NCBI GenBank assembly: GCA_902478785.1
Contig: CABSMJ010000021.1
Span: 1 to 39,985, forward strand
Source: an uncultured Oscillospiraceae bacterium
GTDB taxonomy: Bacteria; Bacillota; Clostridia; Oscillospirales; Oscillospiraceae
Direction: 5' to 3'
Length of the DNA stretch: 39,985 bases
Below the pieces are notes generated by a model, which was given only the letters and a program-made list of their open reading frames with translations, had not been told where the DNA came from and made no database searches. Position 1 is the first letter of the stretch. Each line of letters opens with the position of its first letter. The translations under genes were made by a program, and so were the position numbers. This document shows, piece after piece, positions 21,372-29,457 of the stretch.

Positions 21372-24017
21372 ATGAGACGTGTTTGTATCGGTGTGACCGC
21401 CCACGTGGACGCCGGCAAGACCACCTTGTCCGAGGCGTTGCTGTACCGGGGCGGGCAACTGCGGCGCCTGGGCCGGGTGGACCATCAGGACGCCTTTTTG
21501 GACACCGACGCCATGGAGCGGGAGCGGGGCATCACCATCTTCTCCAAGCAGGCGGTACTGCCCCTGGAGGAGGTGGAGATCACGCTGCTGGACACCCCCG
21601 GCCACGTGGACTTCTCCAGCGAGATGGAGCGGACGCTCCAGGTGCTGGACTGCGCCATTTTGGTCATCAGCGGCACCGACGGCATCCAGAGCCACACCCG
21701 GACGCTGTGGCGGCTGCTGGAGCGCTACGAGGTCCCCACCTTTCTCTTCATCAACAAGATGGACCTCTCCGGCAGCGACCGTGCCGCTTTGCTCAGCGAG
21801 CTGCGGCGCAGGCTCAGCGACGGCTGCGTGGACTTTGGCGCCGCGCCGGAAGAGCTGTGGGAGGAGGCAGCCATGTGCAGCGAGGATGCCATGGCCCTCT
21901 ACCTGGACAGCGGCACACTGTCTGACGAGACCCTCCGGGACCTGATCGCCTCCCGCCGCCTCTTCCCCTGCTTCTTCGGCTCCGCCCTCAAGCTCCAGGG
22001 TGTGGACGAGCTTCTGGATGGCCTGGTCCGCTTTGCGCCCCGGCCCGTGTGGCCGGAGACCTTCGGCGCCCGGGTCTACAAGATCGCCCGGGACGCCCAG
22101 GGCGGGCGCCTGACCTATCTGAAGGTCACCGGCGGCACGCTGCGGGTCAAGGCCCCGCTGACCAACCGGCGGGAGGGCGTGACGGAGGAAAAGGTCTGGG
22201 AAGAGAAGGTGGACCAGATCCGCATCTATTCCGGCGCCAAGTTCCAGACGGTGGAGGAGGCCCCTGCCGGCACCGTCTGCGCGGTAACAGGTCTGAGCCA
22301 GACCTTCCCCGGCCAGGGGCTGGGCAGTGAACAGGGGGCCACCGTTCCCCTGCTGGAACCGGTGCTGACCTACCAGGTGCTGCTGCCTCAGGGCTGCGAC
22401 CCCCACACCGCCCTGGGCAAGCTGCGGCTTTTGGAGGAGGAGGACCCCCAGCTCCACGTGGTGTGGAACGAACAGCTGCGGGAGATCCACATCCAGCTCA
22501 TGGGCCAGGTGCAGCTGGAGATCCTCAGCCGGATGCTGCTGGAGCGCTTCGGCCTGGCCGTGTCCTTCGGCCCCGGCAGCATCGTCTACCGGGAGACCAT
22601 CGCCGGTCCGGTGGAGGGCGTGGGCCACTTTGAGCCTCTGCGCCACTACGCGGAGGTCCATCTGCTGCTGGAACCGGGAGAGCCGGGCAGCGGCCTCGTT
22701 TTCGCCTCCGCCTGCCCCGAGGACCAGCTGGACCGCAACTGGCAGCGGCTGGTGCTGACCCATCTGGAGGAGCGGGAGCACCCCGGCGTTCTCACCGGCT
22801 CCCCCATCACCGACATGAAGATCACCCTGGTGGCGGGCCGGGCCCACGTCAAGCATACCGAGGGCGGTGACTTCCGCCAGGCCACCTACCGGGCGGTGCG
22901 CCAGGGCCTTATGCAGGCCCAGTCCATCCTGCTGGAGCCCTGGTACGACTTCCGGCTGGAGCTGCCCACTTCCTGCGTGGGCCGGGCCCTCAGCGACCTC
23001 CAGCGGATGAACGGCCAGACCGACCCTCCGGAGAGCCAGGGCGAGGAGACCGTCCTCACCGGCTCCGTGCCCGTCTCCGCCCTGGGGGATTACAGCGCCG
23101 AGGTTGCCGCCTACACCCGGGGACAGGGCCGGCTTCACTGCTCCTTCCGGGGCTATGCCCCCTGCCACGACCAGGAGGCAGTGGTGGAAGCTCTGGGCTA
23201 TGATCCGGAGCGGGACACCGACAATCCGGCGGACTCCGTCTTTTGCTCCCACGGCGCCGGTGTAGTGGTGAAGTGGGACCAGGTCCGGGAGCACATGCAC
23301 GTGGACAGCGGCCTGCGCCTGGACGCCCCGGACCAGGAGGAGGAACGTCCGGCAGAACGGAGCTCCGTCACCGCCTATTCTGGCTCCATTGAGCAGAACA
23401 AGGAGCTCCAGGCCATCTTTGAGCGGACCTACGGTCCGGTGAAGCGGCGGGAATTCGTCCCCCGGCCGGAGCCGAGAGCCGAGAGTGGGGAAAAGCGGAC
23501 CATCCAGGCCCGACAGGAGGGGCCGGAGTATCTGCTGGTGGACGGCTACAATATCATCTTCGCCTGGGATGAGCTCAAGGCAGTGGCCCGGGACAACCTG
23601 GACGCCGCCCGAAAGCTGCTGTGCGACCTGCTGAGCAACTACCAGGGCTTCCGCAAATGCGAGGTCATCGCGGTGTTCGACGCCTACAAGGTCAAGGGCG
23701 GCCAGGGCTCCGTGGAGAAGTATCACAACATCCACGTAGTCTACACCAAGGAAGCGGAGACAGCGGACGCCTACATCGAGCGCACCACCTACGAGATTGG
23801 CCGGAAGCACCGGGTGAAGGTGGCCACCTCCGATGGTCCTGAGCAGCTGATCATCCTGGGACACGGCGCCTTGCGGCTGTCGGCCACCGCCTTCCACGAC
23901 GAGGTGGAGCGGGTTCAGGGCCAGATCGCCGAGACCATCCGCCGCAACAACCAGGGGCCGGGAAACCGCTCCATGGGAGCCGCTTTGGAAAAGGCCCTGG
24001 GGAAAAGCGAATCCTGA
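21372..24017 (+). CDS. TetM/EF-G-like ribosomal GTPase fused to Rae1/YacP-type NYN ribonuclease
   Basis: 881-residue fusion. Residues 1 to about 240 are a translational GTPase domain: G1 AHVDAGKTT (10-18), G2 ERGITIF, G3 DTPGHVDF, G4 NKMD (about 127), G5 SALK. Domains II-V of the TetM/TetO class follow to about residue 640. The tip loop equivalent to TetM YSPVSTPADFR reads HVKHTEGGDFR, so tetracycline displacement is not assured. After a charged linker, residues about 718-860 form a NYN domain of the YacP/Rae1 type: LLVDGYNII, VFDAYKV, TKEAETADAYIE and TSDGPEQ, with all acidic catalytic positions kept. Rae1 cuts mRNA in the ribosomal A site, where EF-G-like GTPases dock. ATG at 21372 has no strong ribosome site. 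It has its own promoter and terminator. Confidence 0.9.
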   Translation: MRRVCIGVTAHVDAGKTTLSEALLYRGGQLRRLGRVDHQDAFLDTDAMERERGITIFSKQAVLPLEEVEITLLDTPGHVDFSSEMERTLQVLDCAILVISGTDGIQSHTRTLWRLLERYEVPTFLFINKMDLSGSDRAALLSELRRRLSDGCVDFGAAPEELWEEAAMCSEDAMALYLDSGTLSDETLRDLIASRRLFPCFFGSALKLQGVDELLDGLVRFAPRPVWPETFGARVYKIARDAQGGRLTYLKVTGGTLRVKAPLTNRREGVTEEKVWEEKVDQIRIYSGAKFQTVEEAPAGTVCAVTGLSQTFPGQGLGSEQGATVPLLEPVLTYQVLLPQGCDPHTALGKLRLLEEEDPQLHVVWNEQLREIHIQLMGQVQLEILSRMLLERFGLAVSFGPGSIVYRETIAGPVEGVGHFEPLRHYAEVHLLLEPGEPGSGLVFASACPEDQLDRNWQRLVLTHLEEREHPGVLTGSPITDMKITLVAGRAHVKHTEGGDFRQATYRAVRQGLMQAQSILLEPWYDFRLELPTSCVGRALSDLQRMNGQTDPPESQGEETVLTGSVPVSALGDYSAEVAAYTRGQGRLHCSFRGYAPCHDQEAVVEALGYDPERDTDNPADSVFCSHGAGVVVKWDQVREHMHVDSGLRLDAPDQEEERPAERSSVTAYSGSIEQNKELQAIFERTYGPVKRREFVPRPEPRAESGEKRTIQARQEGPEYLLVDGYNIIFAWDELKAVARDNLDAARKLLCDLLSNYQGFRKCEVIAVFDAYKVKGGQGSVEKYHNIHVVYTKEAETADAYIERTTYEIGRKHRVKVATSDGPEQLIILGHGALRLSATAFHDEVERVQGQIAETIRRNNQGPGNRSMGAALEKALGKSES

Positions 24018-24032
24018 TTTTTCTGCGCACAG

Positions 24033-24069
24033 AAAAGCGGCGCCGTCCTCAAGGACGGCGCCGCTTTTT
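24033..24069 (+). terminator. Terminator after the fusion gene
   Basis: Perfect 16-bp stem 24033-24048 with 24053-24068, loop TCAA, then Ts to 24069. A-rich on the left, so it may also stop minus-strand transcripts. Confidence 0.9.
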
Positions 24070-24093
24070 CATGGGACACTTAGACGCTTCTCC

Positions 24094-24375
24094 TCAGGTC
24101 CCCGCAGGACTGTTATAGAAATAGTGGAACGGGTCCCGCCGCCAGAAGGCCCGGTGGGACACCGGGTCCAATACCAGGTCCACATTGGCTCCAGGGCACA
24201 GACGCAGCTCCAGCCGCATCCCGCCCCGGTTTCCCTCCAGCGTCAGATCATAGTTCCCAGGCTGGAGGAATCCAAAGACGGCTCCACCGCACAAAAGCCG
24301 GTGGGCAGAGCAGTCCCCTCTCTCCAGCGAGTGCAAAGTCAGGCAATCCCAGGGGCCAAAGGAACAGATCCACAC
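24094..24375 (-). CDS. Unrecognised Cys-containing protein, start uncertain
   Basis: 93 residues from GTG at 24375, with no strong ribosome site. The same frame is open upstream to about 24560 without ATG/GTG/TTG, and that upstream stretch translates to a cysteine-rich pattern (CPFC, CDLC, CLCG) running into the annotated part. So the true protein may be longer, via a CTG start near 24468 or a -1 frameshift near the end of the preceding gene. The C-terminal part (LQPGNYDLTLEGN, ELRLCPGANVDLVLD) resembles a small beta-sandwich like those in the neighbouring gene. Function unknown. Confidence 0.45.
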   Translation of the reverse strand: MWICSFGPWDCLTLHSLERGDCSAHRLLCGGAVFGFLQPGNYDLTLEGNRGGMRLELRLCPGANVDLVLDPVSHRAFWRRDPFHYFYNSPAGT

Positions 24376-24476
24376 CCGAAGTCCGCACAGACAAAACCTG
24401 GGGAAAAAGCAAAGGTCACACGCCGCCTCCTCCCCCTCCTTCAGGCAGAAGGGACAGGTGTGCTCCAGAGCGGTGC

Positions 24477-25343
24477 TTACTGCTCCAGCTTTGCCTTGAC
24501 CAGATACTGGCCGCCGCTGACACCGCCGAACAGATACTTTCCCTCTGCATTGGTCTTGGTGACGGCCACCAGCTTTTCAGTGGTGGCACCGGTCTGGGTG
24601 TCCTTGGTCACCTGGTAGAGGCCCACAAAGCAGCCGGCCACTGCGCTGCCCAGAGCGTTGCGGACCACGCCGCTGACGGTACCGCTATAAGTGCGCGCAT
24701 CCGTCGCCATGGTCACCGTCACATTGGACAGCGAACCTCCGGTGACGGTGACGGTCATGGCACCGGTGGTCACATACCCCTCTGCGGAAGCCATCAGGCG
24801 ATAAATGCCATCGGCCAGGTCATAGAAGACAAACTCGCCGTCATCCGCCGAATAAGTGGACGCCAAAACCACACCCTGGGCATCCATCAGTGTGAGCTTG
24901 GCACCGGCCAGAGGCACCGGACCGGTGGCGCCGGTGGCAGACACCACACCGGCCACAGCGCCCAAAGACAGCGTGGCATCCACCGCGCACACCAGAGGCA
25001 CCTCCACAGTGATGCCGTCGGTGAGGATCACGCCCGCAGATGGGCTCATAAGATAGCCGTCCGCCACAGCGGCGATGCTGTAAGTGCCGGCGGGGATATT
25101 GTTCAGGGTATAGGCACCACTGGCGTCTGTCATGGTGTGCTGGTAAGGCACGCCCAGGCTGTCAAAGAGCTTGACAGTGGCGTTGGGCAGGGGGGCAGTC
25201 CCGTCTGTCACGGTGCCGTACACAGTGGCAGTGGACACGGAAGCGGGGGGCAGACTCAGGTTGATGTCCGCCTCCTGCATTCCCTGGACTTCAAAGCTGG
25301 GGCTGTAACTGAGGCTGAGAATATCCTGCTTGATATCGGCCAT
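24477..25343 (-). CDS. Protein with three carboxypeptidase-regulatory-like beta-sandwich repeats
   Basis: 288 residues. After a short N-terminal segment (about 1-38) come three transthyretin/CarboxypepD_reg-like repeats at about 40-118, 124-200 and 206-286. Each has the pattern GxVxdxxG-P..gA.V.L-...T...G.Y.f..l..G.Y.l.A (for example VYGTVTDGTAPLPNATVKLF then SGAYTLNNIPAGTYSI). There is no signal peptide, no LPXTG and no membrane helix, which is unusual for this normally exocytoplasmic fold. ATG at 25343 with AGGAGGT. It is preceded by a membrane-protein gene (19-base gap) and followed by the Cys-containing frame. The role could be structural or scaffolding; unknown. Confidence 0.8.
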   Translation of the reverse strand: MADIKQDILSLSYSPSFEVQGMQEADINLSLPPASVSTATVYGTVTDGTAPLPNATVKLFDSLGVPYQHTMTDASGAYTLNNIPAGTYSIAAVADGYLMSPSAGVILTDGITVEVPLVCAVDATLSLGAVAGVVSATGATGPVPLAGAKLTLMDAQGVVLASTYSADDGEFVFYDLADGIYRLMASAEGYVTTGAMTVTVTGGSLSNVTVTMATDARTYSGTVSGVVRNALGSAVAGCFVGLYQVTKDTQTGATTEKLVAVTKTNAEGKYLFGGVSGGQYLVKAKLEQ

Positions 25344-25362
25344 GAAAGAGGACCTCCTGAAG

Positions 25363-25992
25363 TTATGACTTGGATTGGGTCAGAGTACATGTGGGACAGC
25401 CGATAAGAAAGCCCACGCTGCCGGAGACAAAATCCCGCAGCTGCGCCACAGTGGCAGTGGCCGAATCCGAAGTGACCAGAGGCACTCCCCACCAGGTGGA
25501 AAACCGCACCAGCAACAACACCGCCAGGCAAAAAAGGCCGATGGCCGTGGCCATGAGAATTTGCAGGCAGCCGGTGTCCCGGCCTGGAACTCCCTTTCCC
25601 GGTTCCAAAGGCTCCGCCCCGTTTCTCTCTATTTCCCCATCGGGAGACTCTGCAGAAACGCCGATAGGGGCCTTTGGCCCCTGCGGCGGGGACAACGCGT
25701 CACTTTGCGCCTCAAACAGGCACTCCGGTGGGCTGTCGGACCGCTCTGCGGTCTCCTGCTCCGAGCCCCGGTTGAAGTTTCCGCTGAGCAGATAGCCGAA
25801 AATGGCCGCTGCGGAGGTGCGCACGATCACATCGATGCTGCTCGCCTCCGGCGCCAGGCCCTCCGGCAGAAACAGACCGCAGGCCAGCTGCACCAGCAGC
25901 ACAGCCATAAACAGCAAAAGGCACCGGTCCACCAGGTGGACTTCCGCCCAAGCCGCCCTCATCCGCTGGAAGCGCCGATGATTTGGCTGCAA
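25363..25992 (-). CDS. Uncharacterised membrane protein
   Basis: I do not recognise this protein. The frame is open from ATG 26121, but that start lies inside a strong hairpin. TTG at 25992 has a GGAGATGAGGTG site 6 bases upstream and is preferred (209 aa); ATG 25962 is another option. Hydrophobic segments are seen in RCLLLFMAVLLVQLACGLFL, in IVRTSAAAIFGYLLSG, after a long acidic/proline-rich loop in ATAIGLFCLAVLLLVRF, and possibly in the C-terminal FVSGSVGFLIGCPTC. It therefore has three or four membrane passes with a charged loop of about 70 residues. It is likely co-transcribed with the beta-sandwich protein. Confidence 0.6.
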   Translation of the reverse strand: MQPNHRRFQRMRAAWAEVHLVDRCLLLFMAVLLVQLACGLFLPEGLAPEASSIDVIVRTSAAAIFGYLLSGNFNRGSEQETAERSDSPPECLFEAQSDALSPPQGPKAPIGVSAESPDGEIERNGAEPLEPGKGVPGRDTGCLQILMATAIGLFCLAVLLLVRFSTWWGVPLVTSDSATATVAQLRDFVSGSVGFLIGCPTCTLTQSKS

Positions 25993-26116
25993 GGATTTCA
26001 CCTCATCTCCGGGCACAGGACTTTCTGCCGCGTATCGACGGCCTCCCCCAGCGCCGGCAAAACCGGGACACGGGGCAAAAGGCCGAAGCGGCGCTGTGCC
26101 ACGCTCCACAGTATGC

Positions 26117-26155
26117 GCCATCCCGCCCGGGGGTGTCTCCCCCGGACGGGATGGC
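26117..26155 (-). terminator. Strong hairpin after the duplicated ATPase gene
   Basis: 16 pairs plus one C/A mismatch (26117-26133 with 26139-26155), 5-base loop, about 48 bases past the stop at 26203. There is no U-tract on the minus side, so it may be a Rho-aided or weak terminator. Confidence 0.5.
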
Positions 26156-26202
26156 AGGCCTATACTTGTTTCATGCAGCCTTGGAACAGGCGGCAGGCGA
26201 TC

Positions 26203-27264
26203 TCATTTGGCGTAGCCAAGAATCCGGTTGGTCTCCTCCCGGGCCAGGGCTGCCACCCCATCAAAGTCCACATGGGGATGGTACACCGCCTCCAGGGCAT
26301 CGTGGCTGGCCTTGGCCTCCCGCAGGGCCGCCAGGGCCTCCTCTCGCAGGGTTTCGGTCATCCGCCGGGCAAAGCGCACCCGGGCCCGGTCCCCGGAGGA
26401 GGTCATGGCGTCCAGCCGCAGACGGCGGTTGGGCTTCCCGGGATAGGCGCAGTCATCCCCGGAGGTGACAAAGGCCAGGCCCAGACCGGGAATCAGCAGG
26501 TGGCGGATCTGGGTGAGGTCCTCCGGGTTGGGACAGACGATGGTATTCCATCCCGCCGCTGTGGCGGCGTCGTGGAGCCGGGCCAGAGCGCCGCTGCCCA
26601 ACTCCCAGCGGTCCGCCAGCTCATAGACCCGAGGGCACAGGGCGTCCACCGAGTCAAAGCGCCAGATATAGCCCTTATGAGTCATGGAGCCCAGGAAGCG
26701 GCGGGTGGTGATGCCCTCCTCGCCCCCCTTTTTCCGCAGCTCCCGGGCGATGATCCCGCTGACCCGTCGGTCCAGGCGGGTCCGGTCCACCCCCTGAGCC
26801 ATCCGGGAAAAAGCGGAGCGCTCCACCTGCCGGGCCGCCTTGAGGCAGTGGAAGGCCCTTTGATAGGCTTCCTTATAGGCCTCGGTGTGGGTTACCACCT
26901 CCAGGCGGCGCTTTTTCAAAGCGTCCACATCATAAAACCGCCCCAGGTTCACATACCGGTCCACCGCCGCCGGGTACCGGGGCTCCACCACATGGGGCGA
27001 GGTGCCGTCCACCACAGCGGCGGCACACTCCGGAAGCAGCACGGCGTCCAGGGAATCCGGGTCGCCGGAGCACCAGATATATTCCACCTGCTGTCCGGCC
27101 TCCTCCGCCGCCCGGCCCACTTGCTTCATAAAAGTGGACTTGCCCACTCCCGGGCCGCCCTTGAGCACCAGCAGATCCCGGGTCTTTTCCAGGTCCACCA
27201 GGTCGGAGTATAAGCTCTGAAATCCCTCACCGCTGTTGGCGCCGAGAAAGAAATGCGTTGTCAT
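26203..27264 (-). CDS. PRK06851-like duplicated P-loop ATPase, second P-loop degenerate
   Basis: 353 residues made of two homologous halves. The N-half has HFFLGANSGEGF, a perfect Walker A GGPGVGKST (about 37-45), then EYIWCSGDPDSLDAVLLPE. The C-half repeats the order as RRFLGSMTHKGY, then ELGSGALARL where the P-loop should be, then NTIVCPNPEDLTQIRHLLIPG. So only the first site can bind ATP in the usual way. The overall pattern fits the poorly characterised PRK06851 family of Firmicutes (family name from memory). ATG 27264 with GGGAGGG. No membrane segment. It is isolated between two hairpins. Function unknown; the architecture suggests a kinase-like or NTP-switch protein. Confidence 0.8.
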   Translation of the reverse strand: MTTHFFLGANSGEGFQSLYSDLVDLEKTRDLLVLKGGPGVGKSTFMKQVGRAAEEAGQQVEYIWCSGDPDSLDAVLLPECAAAVVDGTSPHVVEPRYPAAVDRYVNLGRFYDVDALKKRRLEVVTHTEAYKEAYQRAFHCLKAARQVERSAFSRMAQGVDRTRLDRRVSGIIARELRKKGGEEGITTRRFLGSMTHKGYIWRFDSVDALCPRVYELADRWELGSGALARLHDAATAAGWNTIVCPNPEDLTQIRHLLIPGLGLAFVTSGDDCAYPGKPNRRLRLDAMTSSGDRARVRFARRMTETLREEALAALREAKASHDALEAVYHPHVDFDGVAALAREETNRILGYAK

Positions 27265-27405
27265 GTCAAATGCCCTCCCTGTTTCGGTCCGCCTTCGGAA
27301 TACAAAGTTCCCGGGGCGTTTCCCTTTTCTTTACAGGCTATGCGCCCCAGGGGCCGTCTGACAGCGGTTTTGCCGAAAACGCCTTCTCTTTCCCGACTTC
27401 TGCGC

Positions 27406-27440
27406 AAAAAAAGTCCCGGCCACAGAGGCCGGGACCTTTT
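27406..27440 (-). terminator. Terminator after cstA
   Basis: Perfect 9-bp stem 27413-27421 with 27427-27435, loop ACAGA. Seven As at 27406-27412 give a U-tract on the minus strand, 27 bases past the cstA stop. CTTTT on the other side makes it partly bidirectional. Confidence 0.88.
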
Positions 27441-27462
27441 ACTTGCTTATGTGCAGAGAATT

Positions 27463-28944
27463 TTACTGCTTGACCGCACCCAAGCGGGAAGCTCTTCTCT
27501 TGCCAAACCACAGGATCACGCCCACATAGAGCACCGCGAACACGGCACCCACCACATAGGCACCGGTCCAGGGGATCCGGAAGCCGATCTGCGCGTTGCA
27601 GATGTAAGTCATAGTCACGAAGGCATAGAAGCAGGCAGGGATCAGGGGAATCCACACATACTTCTCCTTGTGATGCTCAAACATCCACACAGAGATGGCT
27701 GCAAAGGCGAACAGAGACAGGGTCTGGTTAGACCAGGCAAAGTAACGCCACAGGGTGTTGAAGCCGGAGGTGTTCACCTTGGCAAACACCAGGATCACAG
27801 CCACCAGAGCAAAGATGATGGCGGACAGGCCCAGACGCTTACCGTTAGAGCTCTGGTCGATGTGCAGGGTATCGGCAATGGTCAGACGCAGCGCACGCAG
27901 AGCCGTATCGCCAGAGGTGATAGGCAGGACGATGACGCCCACCAGGGCGATGATGCCGCCCACACTGCCCAGAGTATCCCGGGCAATGACGCCAATGGTA
28001 TCCGTGGCCAGGTTGGGATCCGCCTGCTGCAGGCCCAGGTTGTATACGCCCATGGCGGCAGCAGCCCAAACCATGGCGATAAAGCCCTCCAGCACCATCA
28101 TATTGTAGAAAGTGCCGCGGCCTTCCTTCTCGCTCTTCATGGTACGGGTGATAATGGCAGTCTGCGTAGAGTGGAAACCGGAGAGAATGCCGCAGGCCAC
28201 AGTGATGAAGAAGATGGGAATGAAGTGACCATCAGCAAAGTAATCGCCAAAAGCATAGCCGCCAGCCACGTTCCAGTCATCCCAGATATTGACCAGGGGA
28301 TAGCCATGGACAAACAGGCCGATGAACACACCCACAGCGGAGAACAGCAAAATGGCACCGAAGATGGGGTAGATGCGGCCGATGATCTTATCGATGGGGA
28401 ACACGGTGGCGATGAGGTAATAGGCAAAGATGACGCCATAGACCACCCAGGTGGAAACAGAGGTGGCAGCACCGTCAAAGCCCAGCACCTGCTTGGCAGC
28501 GATGTCGCCGGGGGTGTAGATGAACACAGCGCCCACCAGCAGCAGCAGCAAGCAGCAGAACACCTCATAGATCCAGAACACACCCTTGGTGGTGTACTTA
28601 CGGATCATGTCGGGCATCTGGGTGCCGCCGTCACGCAGGCAAATCATACCGGAAAAATAGTCGTGCATGGCACCGCCGATGATATTGCCGATGGGGATGG
28701 TCAAAAAGGCAATGGGCCCGAAGAGGATACCCTGAATCGGCCCGATGATGGGGCCGGTGCCAGCAATATTCAACAGGTTGATCAGGCTGTTTTTCCAGCC
28801 CTTCATGGGGACGTAGTCAACGCCGTCCTGCTTGGTATAAGCCGGAGTCTGACGGTCATCGGGTCCGAAAACCTTCTCGCAGAAGCGGCCGTACACCGCC
28901 GCGCCCACAAAGAGGATGACCAGACCAAGCAAAAATGTCAGCAT
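27463..28944 (-). CDS. cstA: CstA-family transporter (pyruvate/peptide)
   Basis: Polytopic membrane protein of the carbon-starvation CstA/BtsT family, whose characterised members import pyruvate or peptides. The 493 residues have about 13-14 hydrophobic segments and resemble the short Gram-positive form (E. coli CstA is about 700). Typical family sequences are INLLNIAGTGPIIGPIQG (about 54-71), GGAMHDYFSG (about 89-98), MKSEKEGRGTFYNMM and VLPITSGDTALRALRL. ATG at 28944. The leader is about 160 bases from a promoter embedded in a large palindrome (29091-29143). No linked two-component system is seen. Confidence 0.92.
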   Translation of the reverse strand: MLTFLLGLVILFVGAAVYGRFCEKVFGPDDRQTPAYTKQDGVDYVPMKGWKNSLINLLNIAGTGPIIGPIQGILFGPIAFLTIPIGNIIGGAMHDYFSGMICLRDGGTQMPDMIRKYTTKGVFWIYEVFCCLLLLLVGAVFIYTPGDIAAKQVLGFDGAATSVSTWVVYGVIFAYYLIATVFPIDKIIGRIYPIFGAILLFSAVGVFIGLFVHGYPLVNIWDDWNVAGGYAFGDYFADGHFIPIFFITVACGILSGFHSTQTAIITRTMKSEKEGRGTFYNMMVLEGFIAMVWAAAAMGVYNLGLQQADPNLATDTIGVIARDTLGSVGGIIALVGVIVLPITSGDTALRALRLTIADTLHIDQSSNGKRLGLSAIIFALVAVILVFAKVNTSGFNTLWRYFAWSNQTLSLFAFAAISVWMFEHHKEKYVWIPLIPACFYAFVTMTYICNAQIGFRIPWTGAYVVGAVFAVLYVGVILWFGKRRASRLGAVKQ

Positions 28945-29090
28945 AGTGTGAACACTCTCTTTTCTCCAAAGAAATTTGTTCTAGAACAGTACATAACATA
29001 GCACAGTCCGCCTCAAAAGGCCCGTTAAAGAAAAGTTCACAGTCGTTAAGATTCCGCAAATAGATTTCCGTATGTTTCTTATTACGACTC

Positions 29091-29134
29091 TTTAATCGAT
29101 TAAATGTATCTTTATAATATACATTTAATCGATT
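29091..29134 (-). promoter_or_regulatory. Double palindromic operator of cstA
   Basis: An exact 15-bp inverted repeat (29095-29109 with 29119-29133, 9-base loop). Each arm carries an ATCGAT-centred palindrome. The first, TTTAATCGATTAAA (29091-29104), is perfect; the second is TTTAATCGATTT (29124-29135). Their centres are 33 bp apart, about three helical turns. The central CG is like LacI/CcpA-class operators. It overlaps the promoter spacer and -10. Confidence 0.7.
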
Positions 29135-29143
29135 TCGCGTCAA
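29116..29143 (-). promoter_or_regulatory. Promoter of cstA
   Basis: Minus strand: TTGACG (29138-29143), 16-bp spacer, TATATT (29116-29121). It is covered by the palindromic operator. The rest of the gap 29144-29385 is AT-rich with nothing else recognisable. Confidence 0.7.
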
Positions 29144-29385
29144 TTTTTGATTTTTTTATATAGACCATTTTTACATGATTTTCACCAAAAAATTGTGGGG
29201 TTTTTCTAAAAAATCCCTCTCATTTTCCATCCGTTTTAGCCGTTTTTGCGGGTATGCCTAGTGTTTTTCTCGGAATTTTTCCCTCATTTTGGCGGTTTTC
29301 TTTACGGCCGCTTTTCAGAAAAACTCCATTTCTTTCCGGTCTCCAAGCGCTTTTCCCCCCCCGCGGAGAGGCCATTTTCCCTCTC

Positions 29386-29414
29386 TTGCGGCAGGTCTTG
29401 ACCTGTGCTATATT
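29386..29414 (+). promoter_or_regulatory. Promoter of the NadM-like gene
   Basis: TTGCGG (29386-29391), 17-bp spacer, TATATT (29409-29414) with TGTGC before it (extended -10). The -35 is weak. Confidence 0.6.
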
Positions 29415-29457
29415 GGAAAAAGATTGAACCTGTATTCCGTTAAGGAGGAACCATATT

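Noticed and set aside
21150..23897. 915-codon minus-strand frame opposite the GTPase-NYN gene
   Set aside because: The plus strand has G1-G5 and NYN motifs; the minus frame is an antisense artefact.
21372..24017. Calling this gene a tetracycline-resistance determinant (tetM-like)
   Set aside because: The GTPase is of that class, but the domain IV tip loop differs from the drug-displacing loop and a ribonuclease domain is attached. Resistance cannot be claimed.
25375..27213. 612-codon plus-strand frame across the membrane protein and duplicated ATPase
   Set aside because: Antisense; crosses two minus-strand genes and a strong hairpin, with no motif support.
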